Below the pieces are notes generated by a model. The model saw only the letters and a list, made by a program, of their open reading frames with translations. It was not told where the DNA came from and did not search any database. This document shows, piece by piece, positions 18,396 through 28,694 of a DNA stretch of 64,000 nt. The stretch's first letter is position 1. Every line of letters begins with the position of its first letter. The stretch is from Manihot esculenta (taxonomy: Eukaryota > Streptophyta > Magnoliopsida > Malpighiales > Euphorbiaceae). The stretch covers positions 18,074,000 through 18,137,999 of the forward strand of contig NC_035164.2 in assembly GCF_001659605.2 (NCBI RefSeq), written 5' to 3'. A program made the position numbers and the translations under genes.

Positions 18396-21080
18396 ATGAC
18401 CAAGTCTGAGCATAGGGACACTCTGCCCTTTAATCCAGAAATTGAATGCACCCTCAGAAGGCTAGGAAAGCAAGCCTCTGCGCCTGAAGAACATTCTGCC
18501 CAACCTTTGGCTGCCGAACCATCCCTATATTCGACCGCCGAAAGTCCTTCACTCCAGCAACCGAACTTTGTACCAATGGCAGAACCTCAAGCACCAGCTG
18601 CTGCCCCCAATGGACAAGCTGTCCAGAATCAAATAGTTCAAGAAAATCCAGTAATCAGACCTCAAGTGCCAAGGGAAAGAACAATGAGGGAGTTAGCAAT
18701 ACCTATAGGTGATCAAGCACCTCTTTGCATCACCTATCCACCTCTTACAGTCCCCTTTGAACTCAAGACATGTTTGATTCATCTTCTCCCTAAATTCAGA
18801 GGTAGAGAGAATGAAAATCCACACAAACACCTGAAAGAATTTAATATTGTTTGTTCATCCATGAGACCTCAAGGGATCTCTGAAGATCATGTTAAATTAA
18901 GAGCTTTTCCCTTTTCATTAGATGACTATGCTAAGGATTGGTTATTTTATTTGCCACTTGGATCTATAACTTCTTGGGATGATATGGTCCAAACCTTTTT
19001 GGACAAATACTTCCCACCATCTAAATCAATTGGCATAATAAGAGAAATCACTAGCATAAGACAAAAACAAAGTGAGGACTTATATGATTATTGGGAAAGG
19101 TTTGAAAGACTTTGCACCGGTTGTCCACAACATGATATGTCAGACAAGGCCCTCATACAATTCTTCTATGGAGGATTGACCCCATCAGAAAGGAAACTCA
19201 TAAATGTAGCTTGTGGAGGGTCCATTGGAGATAAGACACCAAGGGAGATGAAAGAGTTGATATCCACTCTTGCAGCCTCATCTAGGCAGTATGGAGAAGA
19301 GAAGCAACTACAAAGGGCCAATGAGGTAAGTTTTTCCACTATTTCTGAACTAACATCTGTGATGAAAAATATTGTCGTAGACATTGTGCAACAGATTCAA
19401 ACACCCCAGCCACCTAGGCCATGTGGGATTTGTGCATATGTGGGACACCCAACTTATCAATGTCCCACACTCCAAGAAGACAATCACCAAGTTAATGCCA
19501 TAGGAGGGTACAATAACCAGCCCATACATGATCCATACGCAAACAATTACAATCCTGGTTGGAGAGACCACCCCAACTTCAGCTATAGAAGGGCCAACAA
19601 CACCCAGAACTACCAAAGAAATCAAGCCCAACCAGCACCTTCAAACTCCAATCAGCACCTTGAAAGGATGATGGAAACACTTATGACCACTGTACAGACT
19701 CTCCAACAGCAAGTGGGACAGCTGATGAGCAAATCTGAACCCCAAGGTAAGCTCCCTTCTCAAACTGAAACTAATCCTAGACAGAATGTGACTGCCATCA
19801 CTTTGAGAAGTGGAAAAGAACTTCAAGATATAAGATATGAGGAAGAGAAGCAAGTTGCACTAAAGCCCGCGCCATCTGAGACACCCCCTGTGCAAGAGCC
19901 AATGCAACCTGAAGCCTCTCCATCACAATCTGAACCGCCTCCTGCGCACAAGACTGAACCGAAGGTAAGCTTTCACATTCCACCCCCTTTTCCCAAAAGA
20001 TTTGAAAGAACACAAAAAGAAAAAGAGGAGAAGGAGATCCTTGAGACTTTTAGAAAAGTGGAAATCAACATACCGCTGCTAGATGCTGTCAAGCAGATCC
20101 CCAGGTATGCAAAATTTCTGAAAGAGCTTTGCACAAATAGAAGAAAGCTTGCTGAAAGAGAAAAAGTAAGTGTAGTTGAGGTAGTTACTACTGTTATCAA
20201 AAGAGAACTCCCTACCAAATGCAAGGACAAAGGTATGTTTGCTATCTCTTGCAAAATTGGGAATGTTGGTATCAAGAAAGCCATGTGTGATCTTGGTGCA
20301 TCCATCAATGTCATGCCTCTCTCCATCTATAGATCTCTAAATGCATGTACACTAAAAGAAACAAGAGTTGTGATACAATTGGCTGATAGATCTGTGGTAT
20401 ACCCCATAGGAGTTCTAGAAGATGTGTTAGTCCAAGTAGATGAACTTGTCTTTCCTGCTGATTTTTATGTGATTGATACTAAGAAAGATAGTTGCAATAC
20501 TAGTTCTGACATTCTTCTTGGGCGCCCTTTCTTGAGTACTACTAGAACTAAAATCGATGTGCATGATGGTACTCTTACCATGGAATTTGAAGGAGAAGTC
20601 ATTAAGTACAATGTCTATGATGCCATGAAATACCCACATGATATGTCCCCAGTTTATGGTCTTGATATTATTGATTGTTTGAGTCAAGATGTGTTTAATG
20701 AGAATCAAAATTATATTTTGGATGATGATCTTTGCAGGACTGAAAACTTGAAACTGAAAGAAACCATCTACAACATTCAGCAAGTAGAAGTTGCGAAGAC
20801 AGAAGACATTCGGCCGTCGAACTCAGACACTTTTCGGCCGCCGAACCCCACTGCCCTTCAGACACCAGATCCTGTTGCACCACTTTTGCAACACATTGTG
20901 CAGAAAGAAGACGTCCTTTGGCCGCCGAACATCTTTCGGGCGCCGAACCTAACCGACTTTCAGAAGCCGAATCCATCACCACAGTCCACTCCGCAAACTG
21001 AAGACCTTCGGCTGCCGAACATAGACACTTTTCGGCTGCCGAACATAGACACTTTTCGGCCGCCGAACCTCTCACAGTAG
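18396..21080 (+). CDS. gag: R4 Gag-protease (Athila type)
   Basis: The ATG at 18396 begins MTKSEHRDTL and gives 894 codons. The Retrotrans_gag domain (about residues 120-270) includes HLLPKFRGREN, DWLFYLPLGS, FLDKYFPPSKS and YDYWERFERLC. A single knuckle-like CGICAYVGHPTYQC follows near residue 335. A coiled or basic linker leads to the aspartic protease (about 590-720) with CDLGASINVMP as active site and ILLGRPFL. The last 80 residues are low complexity (RPPNP, LPNIDTF repeats) and are encoded by TTCGGCCGCCGAAC-type palindromes. The N-terminus (AAEPSLYSTAESP) is also encoded by such units. The frame ends in TAG at 21078, yet the same frame continues with pol-like sequence (SLPDHLKYMYLG), so the stop looks like a nonsense change inside one gag-pol frame. 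Confidence 0.85.
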   Translation: MTKSEHRDTLPFNPEIECTLRRLGKQASAPEEHSAQPLAAEPSLYSTAESPSLQQPNFVPMAEPQAPAAAPNGQAVQNQIVQENPVIRPQVPRERTMRELAIPIGDQAPLCITYPPLTVPFELKTCLIHLLPKFRGRENENPHKHLKEFNIVCSSMRPQGISEDHVKLRAFPFSLDDYAKDWLFYLPLGSITSWDDMVQTFLDKYFPPSKSIGIIREITSIRQKQSEDLYDYWERFERLCTGCPQHDMSDKALIQFFYGGLTPSERKLINVACGGSIGDKTPREMKELISTLAASSRQYGEEKQLQRANEVSFSTISELTSVMKNIVVDIVQQIQTPQPPRPCGICAYVGHPTYQCPTLQEDNHQVNAIGGYNNQPIHDPYANNYNPGWRDHPNFSYRRANNTQNYQRNQAQPAPSNSNQHLERMMETLMTTVQTLQQQVGQLMSKSEPQGKLPSQTETNPRQNVTAITLRSGKELQDIRYEEEKQVALKPAPSETPPVQEPMQPEASPSQSEPPPAHKTEPKVSFHIPPPFPKRFERTQKEKEEKEILETFRKVEINIPLLDAVKQIPRYAKFLKELCTNRRKLAEREKVSVVEVVTTVIKRELPTKCKDKGMFAISCKIGNVGIKKAMCDLGASINVMPLSIYRSLNACTLKETRVVIQLADRSVVYPIGVLEDVLVQVDELVFPADFYVIDTKKDSCNTSSDILLGRPFLSTTRTKIDVHDGTLTMEFEGEVIKYNVYDAMKYPHDMSPVYGLDIIDCLSQDVFNENQNYILDDDLCRTENLKLKETIYNIQQVEVAKTEDIRPSNSDTFRPPNPTALQTPDPVAPLLQHIVQKEDVLWPPNIFRAPNLTDFQKPNPSPQSTPQTEDLRLPNIDTFRLPNIDTFRPPNLSQ
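20807..21067 (+). repeat. Palindromes inside the R4 coding sequence
   Basis: TTCGGCCGCCGAAC-type units (for example 20832, 21005, 21028, 21055, with variants at 20805, 20917 and 20935) run in frame at the gag-pol boundary, with repeated spacers such as ATAGACACTTT. Confidence 0.85.
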
Positions 21081-21172
21081 TCTCCATCGCAAGCAAGCTC
21101 CTCAAATTCATCTTTACAACAACCTTCTGATCTGAAGTCTCTCCCAGACCATCTGAAATACATGTACTTGGG
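21081..21172 (+). pseudogene. pol: R4 start of reverse transcriptase, truncated
   Basis: In frame with gag-protease after the TAG, this encodes a Ser/Gln-rich linker and then KSLPDHLKYMYLG, which matches the entry to Athila reverse transcriptase. At about 21172 the sequence becomes the R5 LTR, with a few bases of shared text (GTAGAATGGG follows directly). Confidence 0.75.
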
Positions 21173-22703
21173 AGTAGAATGGGCCTCACTGGTCTTTCTC
21201 TTACATAGTGCCAAGGGCGTAGAATGGGCCTCACTGGTCTTTCATACCATATCATCACTATCTCATATCATATCATATCATAGTGCAGGCTAAAGGATCA
21301 TCCAATATTCATCCACATCAACAACATAATATGCAATGCAACATATTCGTGAATTCTAATGCAAGCACCCTAATATATCTCATGGCATTCATGATGCGTG
21401 AATCATGCTAAAACTTTCATTATTTACTTTGAAACATAAAGAGTCATTCTACTCACCTCAGGCTAGCTCTAACAAGACACTGAAGCAGCTGACTCACTGC
21501 AGGGGTCCTCGGTTCCTCGGGTCTGAATCTATACAAGTGGACTCAAATGAGGGACCAAACATACATGAATATGACTCTAAAATACTCCCCAAAAACCCCC
21601 TAAAACACCTTAAAACAATCATAGAAATCATGCAAAGGAAGGCTGAACAGGGCACTTTCGGCGGCAGGTTCGGCGGCCGAAAGTCCCTTCCAGAGACGAA
21701 ACTCATGCATGTACGGCGGCACCTTTGGCGGCCGAAACTCCCTTCCAGAGCCGAAAGTCCACTTTCGGGGGCAGGGTTCGGCAGCCAAAGGCTTGCCTCC
21801 ACAGGCAGGTTCGGCGGCCGAAAGTCCCTTCGGCTGCCGAACCTGAGTTCTTCCAAAGTGGCAGAACTCAGCCAAACATTGCACATTTGCCTCCCAAACC
21901 ATTCAAACATGCATTTAGCTATTCTACAACATGCATACACAAGCAAATAAGCATATAGGGGCCTCAAGCCATCATAAACCCCAACACAAACACAAAACAA
22001 CTCAAAATGGCATACATTAACCACAAACTCAACATTAACCTAAACATGCATTTCTACCCCACAAATCTCATAAAACTTGTTTAAAACATGGAATGAGCTA
22101 CAGATCTACTCTTACCTCTTGAAGATCGAGAGGAAAGGCGATCCAACTCGGAGATGGGAGAGATCGAGCTCCTAGGGTCTCCAAGTTACCAACTTCACTC
22201 TTTTTGCCCAAAAATCTTCAAACCAAGATAAAACTTGTTAAAACTCGAAAGATTTGAGGAAAGACATCAAAAATCAACCATGGGCGAGCATGGACTCACC
22301 GTTGGCCGAAAATAGGGGAGAGAGCTCGCCCGTTTTCGGCCATGGGGTCTTTTTATAGGTGGCTGCCAGACCACCTTCGGAAGCCTAAAGTGCCTCCAAA
22401 ACTCATGCAAGTTCGGCGGCCGAACATGAGGTTCGGCGGCCGAACCTGGGCCACTTTCGAAAGCCTAACTTGCCCCCCTAAACTATCCTATGTTCGGCGG
22501 CCGAACTTGAGGTTCGGTGGCCGAACCTGGAAATGCCTTCATGGTCTTTTTTCATTCAAAACTCCATTTCTTTCTTACTTAAAATCATAAAATACATTAA
22601 AATATTTTATAAAAACATGATTTTACCCTTCTAGAGATTTTCGACATCCGAGATTCCACCGGACAGTAGGAATTCCGATACCGGAGTCTAGCCGGGTATT
22701 ACA
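21173..22703 (-). repeat. R5 3' LTR, truncated
   Basis: It ends GGGTATTACA at 22703. The side that should end in TGTAAC is missing and joined to R4. It holds hairpin units (21173-21245), palindrome arrays at 21655-21843 and 22372-22530, and a TATA box on the minus strand near 22350-22358. Confidence 0.9.
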
Positions 22704-22715
22704 TTCTCCCCCCTT
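22704..22715 (-). other. R5 polypurine tract
   Basis: The minus strand reads AAGGGGGGAGAA directly before the 3' LTR. CATTCGGGGACGAATG-type text follows inside. Confidence 0.85.
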
Positions 22716-22800
22716 AAGAACATTCGTCCCCGAATGTTCACCAAACAAGCACGGCATAGCATAAAATATAAACACACAACAAAAACACATAATGCTAACC

Positions 22801-25462
22801 TCAGAAGAGATGAGGATATTGCTGGAGCATGGACTCCCGTGTCTCCCAGGTACACTCTTCGATGTTGTGGTGATTCCAAAGGACTTTCACCATTGGGATT
22901 TCCTTGTTTCTTAGCTTTCTGATCTGGGTGTCTAGGATCCGCACCGGCTGCTCAACATAGGTGAGATCTCCAAAGATCTCCCCATGAGGCTCACTAAGAA
23001 CCTTGTCCGGATCCGACACGAACTTTCGTAACATGGAAACATGTAAAATCGGATGGATTCTCTCCATAGAAGCAGGTAAATCTAGCTTATACGATACATT
23101 CCCAATCTTTTGCAAGATTTCAAAGGGTCCGATATACCGTGGAGCTAGCTTACCCTTCTTCCCAAACCGAATCACCCCTTTCATAGGAGACACCTTGAGC
23201 AATACCAAATCCCCCTCCTGAAACTCTACTTGCCTTCTGCGGATATCTGATTATGGGCACTACTCTGCTGGTGATTTCTACTAGCTCAGGCCCTGCCAAG
23301 GCCCTTTCTCCAACTTCTTCCCAACAGACAGGCGACCTGCACTTCCTTCCATACAAAGCTTCATATGGAGTCATCCCTATGCTAGCATAATGGCTGTTAT
23401 TGTAGGCAAACTTCACCAAAGGTAGATGCTGCCTCCAAGAACCGCCAAAATCTAGCACACACATTCTGAGCATATCTTCTATAGTCTGGATGGTCCTCTC
23501 TGACTGTCCGTCAGTCTGTGGATGGAAAGCAGTGCTAAAATCCAACTTGGTACCCATAGCACTCTGCAGACTCCGTCAAAACCTGGTGGTGAACTGGGGT
23601 CCTCTATCAGACACTATTGAAACAGGAACCCCATGCAACCTGACAACCTTATCAACATACACCTGCGCCAACTTGTCCACAGAATAGCCACTCCTGACAG
23701 GGATGAAGTGAGCAGATTTGGTTAGTCTGTCCACAATCACCCATATGGAGTCCAATATGTTGGACGTCGCCAGTAACCCCACCACGAAGTCCATAGCTAT
23801 ATTCTCCCATTTTCACTCTGGAATAGGTAGTGGGTTAAGCATTCCAGCTGGCTTCTGATGTTCCAGCTTTACCCTCTGACATATTTCGCAGGCTGACACA
23901 AACTGCACCACTTCTCTCTTCATAGCTGGCCACCAATAAACTCTTTTCAGATCTTGATACATTTTGGTGGCTCCAGGGTGAATACTGTATCTGGCATTAT
24001 GAGCTTCCCTCATAATGTCTCCTTTCAGACCCACGTCATCTGGTACACACAATCTATTCCCATAGCGGAGGATCCCCTTGCTGTCAAATCTAAACTCTTC
24101 GTTCTTGCCTGACTGAACAGTCCTGGCAATCTTCACACTAACTCTGGGTCCTCGTGCTGTTTTTGAGCCACCTGCTCCAGAAACACGGGTGTCACTCTCA
24201 TTTGGGCTATCAAAGCACCTGTACTAGACAACTCCAATTGTAAACCTTCATTAATGAGCTTATGAAACTCTTTCACCACCGGTCTCCTCTCTGCCATGAT
24301 ATGGGACAAACTGCCAAGTGATTTCTGGCTTAGGGCGTCTGCCACAATATTTGCCTTACCCGGATGGTACTGAATCTTGCAATCATAGTCACTAAGCAGT
24401 TCTACCCGTCTCCTCTGCCTCAGGTTCAACTCTCTCTGACTCAAGATGTAATGCAAGCTTTTATGATCTGTGAACATCTCACATTTTACCCCATAAAGGT
24501 AATGCCTCCACATCTTGAGTGCAAAGATCACCGCTGCCATTTCTAGGTCATGTGTAGGGTAATTTGACTCGTGCTTCTTCAGTTGCCTAGAAGCATAAGC
24601 AATCACCCTTTCATTCTGCATCAGCACACAACCCAGTCCCACACAGGACGCATCACAATACACTGTGAAGTCTTCATTACTAGTTGGCAGAGCTAACACC
24701 GGTGCCGACATCAACCTCTTCTTTAGCTCCTCAAAGCTCTCTTCACACTGGTCAGTCCATACAAACCTCTGATTCTTCTTAGTCAGTCGGGTCATAGGAG
24801 CTGCAATCTTAGAGAAGTCCTAAACGAACCTCCTATAGTAACCTGCCAAACCCAAGAAGCTCTTGATCTCTGTCATTGAAGTGGGTCTAGGCCAGTTAGC
24901 TACAGCTTCCACTTTCTTGGGGTCCACCTCGATTCCATTTTCTGACACAACATGCCCCAAGAATGAGATGCTCCTCAACCAGAACTCACACTTGGAGAAC
25001 TTGGCATACAAGCCGTGTTCCCTCAAGGTCTGCAAGACTATCCTCAGATGATGGGCATGCTCCTCTGCATTCCTAGAATACACTAAGATATCATCAATGA
25101 AGACAATAACAAAGTGATCCAGGTACTGGCTAAACACTCTGTTCATGAGATCCATGAATGCTGCAGGGGCATTGGTTAACCTGAACGGCATCACAAGGAA
25201 CTCATAGAGCCCAGATCTGGTCCTGAATGCCGTCTTCGGCACATCCTCTTCTCTTATTCTCAGCTGATGGTACCTGGATCTCAGATCTATTTTGGAGAAA
25301 CAACCTTCTCCTGCTAGCTGGTCGAATAGATCGTCGATCCTTGGCAACGGGTACTTGTTCTTGGTAGTGACTTTGTTCAACTGCCTGTAGTCAATACAAA
25401 GTCTAAGGGATCCATCTTTCTTTCTCACAAACAGCACCGGAGCACCCCAAGGTGAGGTACTC
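22801..25462 (-). pseudogene. pol: R5 Pol: RT, RNase H, integrase, chromodomain-like tail (broken)
   Basis: Read from 25462, it has reverse transcriptase from [13 protein letters not shown] through FIDDILVYS (near 25090), RNase H ([10 protein letters not shown]), the integrase zinc domain (SIHPGATK to CEICQRVK), the catalytic core ([11 protein letters not shown]) and a tail ending [17 protein letters not shown]. Breaks seen against R7 and R11: CAG to TAG at 24820-24823, a 2-bp insertion near 24133, TGG to TGA near 23815 and 23577, and a deletion of about 45 bp near 23245 that removes the start of the [13 protein letters not shown] stretch. No full protein can be made. The pol start lies beyond R6, at 36442 onward. 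Confidence 0.88.
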
Positions 25463-28400
25463 TGTAACATTCCAAAACCTGCAGATAGAAATAAAGCAAC
25501 CATTAGCTTTCAATTGTACCAGTCCGAAGTTAGAATAACTTGCTTCAGGGGAGGTGCTAGCTTAACCTCGAGCTAATTAGGGGAGGTGCTAGCTTATCCA
25601 TAGCCGTCTGACACACAATTTGTTTAAAGATAGAGCACTAAAAGTTGTGTTTAGAGGTCTAACTTGCATTTCATATAGAGTTATTCGTCCAAAGGTAGAG
25701 TTAAAATAAGAACGACCAGTAATAGTATTTTAACATCTTCAAACTGTAATAACTGAATCATAGAAAACCCAAATAAGAAAACAGACATATCTTAAAATAA
25801 AGTATCTAACGTGATAAGCAGGTCGGAATCAAGTTGCTATCGGGAGGTGCTTAAGGGTTTCCCGACGTGCTAGCTTGAGGTGCTTCCTAAAACCGACGTG
25901 CTTGCTTAAATAAAATGAACTTCTAAATGTTAAAAATGTAAGTTTAGTAGGTCAATCTATGAATATTGAAAGTTTAAAAACTAAATTGAAACATATGGAA
26001 AAGTTTAGTAGGTGAAAGTGTGAATATGGAAAGTTTAAAAGTAAAATTCCAAGTTTGCCCTCCACCTTTTTCTATATTTACACCTAACCCACCATATGAC
26101 ACCTAGCCATGCATGACTAAGCATGAAAGAAAAGAGTTGTCATTCATTTGGTCCATCATTGCCGTGGCTACACCAAAAGGAAAGAGAAAAAGCTTTTGCT
26201 TTCTTATCTTCCATTTCCACCATAGTTCATCAAAAAGATAAAATCTCCAGCCACACAAAATCTGTTCTTAAGTGTAATAACCAGCAAGGAAACCATAGAA
26301 AGGGAGGAAAGAAGGAGAAAAGTTAAGGTGCTTTAGTGGTAAGTGATGAAATTGAAAACTAGGTTAGGTAAACATATTCTTTCATGTTTCAATTAATTAT
26401 ATGTTGTTAAATGAATTAAAGCTCATGTTTTTCTTATTCTTTGTAAAGAACAAACTCAAAGGGAGGAAGGTACATCAAAGGGGAAAGGCAAGGAAAGAGA
26501 GTAACTAAGGTGTACCTAAAGCTTGTGAAAAGATTGTGCAAAAGGTTTGGTGATTGTATGAACTTCTGTTTTTCCTTTGATTTTCTCATGAATATGTAAC
26601 ATTAGGGATTGGTTTTGTTTGCTGGAAATGCTCTTTTGATTGTATGGATATGTAATATGAATGTTGAAATGATGATTGGAAGGCTTAAAGTACATAGATA
26701 CAACATGGAAGCCAAAAACATAAAACTGGCAGAATAGGTTCCAACAGGACAGTCTGTGTTAGAAGCCTCATAACTTATTGTGTAATCATTTAAATTAATC
26801 CTAACATATACCAAATGAAAGCTAAGACACAAATCTCAAACTTTCATGAAGTGACCAAATTCTGAATCTGTAGCTAATTATGTGAAAATTGCTAGTGAAC
26901 CTAAGCTGGTCACAGGGAATTGTGCATCCGGAGCAGTATGTATCTCCTAGACCATAACTAATGATTTACTCAATGAAATGAATTAAGACCAGTTCCAAAT
27001 GAACCCTGACAAGTATACCTAAAACTTTGTATAATAAAGTTAAGCTTGAATCTGTATGAAAATGTATGCATATGATAGGTTTTGTTAGATTAAAAACAGA
27101 TACCAAAACTGTACTGGTTAGGACCTGATTGAGCAGGTTGCAAAGAAAAATTCATAACTTAAGTTAGGAAGGTCAGAATTAGATGTAATATATCTTGTTA
27201 GAAAGCTAAGACATAAATACACAACGTTCATGAAGAAAAGTGAGTCTAATTGTGTCCATAAGATACTTAAAAATGTGATACAATCTCAGGCAGAAACAAA
27301 GCTAAATATAAATATTGACCTAAAAGGGATTGACATGCTAGCTTTGTGGCCAAATTACGCACATGCTAACTTGACATGCCTGCTTTACGCACGTGCTAGC
27401 TTAAGAGACTAAAACTTTTCATGCATATTCTTGATGACATAGTAAAATGTTTATGGCTGAATAATATGCTCATAAGTGAATATGTTCTATTACATATATA
27501 TGAATGCTTTTAAGGACTCTTTTTATTGATGTGATTGCTTATTTAGTACCAATAAATATTTAACATGAAACTATGCATTCTTGGCCCTAGTAAACCTCAG
27601 TGGGAGTCATAGATAGCATAAGGGTATGGCATGCCATATACAGTGTAGCAGTACTGCGCCCTAATGGGCTACATGATATGATCTTATCGACACATTATGT
27701 GTCATACAGTTTCCCGGCTTTTTAGCCATACAGGCACAACATTCGGCCCCCGGGCCATACAGTTTGGCACTTTGTGCTATACAGATACAGTTTCCCTTAT
27801 CTAGCTAAATGATCCTGTGAAGAGTTTATAGGGGCTAAGATTTAATTATATGACTTGTTAATGCTTTGCTAGCATGCACATAAGATGGTTACAAAAATAT
27901 GAATGACCTTACATTTATACAACTGCATGACTTGATTTGGCACTTATCACCCACTGACACATAAAAATTTCATTTGCCTTATAAAATGATTTCATTATAT
28001 CTGTCATGAGTATTCCTATTATATGTGAATGAGTATATATGTTGTTATTCACCCACTGGGCATAAGCTCAGCGCATTGGATTTTCCATGCGCAGGTAATA
28101 GATAGAGGAAGCAACAGTTAGGAGGTCTGGTTCTGCATCAGCACAGAGACATCATCATAACCAGTCAGTCACAAGATTTATACAGAGGTTGTTTATGGTT
28201 GGCATGTACATTAATAGTCTACCAAGAGTCTGTAAATGAGTGTTGTAATAGTACAAATATATACAAATGTGTTGACTAATTTAAGTTATTATGTTCTATT
28301 TATGGATTTGATAATGTGAAATGAGCAAATATTGAGATTTTATGACTATTTTTCACAGGGATAATTGCTAATAAACAGGGGAGACTTTTGCGGTTTCTCC

Positions 28401-28555
28401 ATTTAAAATTATTTTGTGAATCAACATGCATTGAAACAAACTAAAGAACAATTTATAAGGTCAAAGCTATCTTAAGTCCACATATGTAATTGCATATAGT
28501 ATAGTATGTGGCAGCCTTTACTAAGTTATTGTATAGACGGGTAAGGGGTGTTACA
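25463..28555 (+). repeat. R6 5' LTR (3093 bp)
   Basis: It runs from TGTAACATTCCAAAACC to GGGGTGTTACA. Repeated GTGCTAGCTT-type units lie at 25551-25605, 25846-25912 and 27328-27405. A second repeat family built on CATACAGTTT(C/G) lies at 27640-27800. A weak TATA candidate (TATATTTA) lies at 26073-26080. Short frames here recur unchanged in the 3' LTR and are not genes. Confidence 0.96.
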
Positions 28556-28560
28556 TTTTT

Positions 28561-28572
28561 TGGTATCAGAGC
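28561..28572 (+). other. R6 primer-binding site, initiator tRNA-Met
   Basis: TGGTATCAGAGC lies five T residues after the LTR end. The leader runs to 28694. Confidence 0.95.
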
Positions 28573-28694
28573 ATAGGTTTAGGCGGTTCTAGGATATAGC
28601 ATAATTTAATGTACATGCCAAGTGTGTCAAGGTTATGATGTATCTCTGTAAAATTGATGCAGGCCTATTTTGTGTTTTTAATTATTCAGAGAGG

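Larger units (their letters stand above)
16760..21172 (+). mobile_element. R4: Athila-like Ty3/Gypsy element, truncated in pol
   Basis: It has a 5' LTR, a tRNA-Asp primer site, a long gag-protease frame, and then pol for only about 90 bp before an abrupt switch to the R5 LTR at about 21172. The lineage call rests on the tRNA-Asp primer, the Gag type (FLDKYFPPSKS, YDYWERFERL) and the D-L-G-A-S protease site. It is inserted in the R3 protease. Confidence 0.85.

Noticed and set aside
26123..27412. Short frames in the R6 5' LTR, repeated at 34009-35298
   Set aside because: They are inside both LTR copies, are short and lack any domain. Their repetition reflects LTR identity, not gene conservation.
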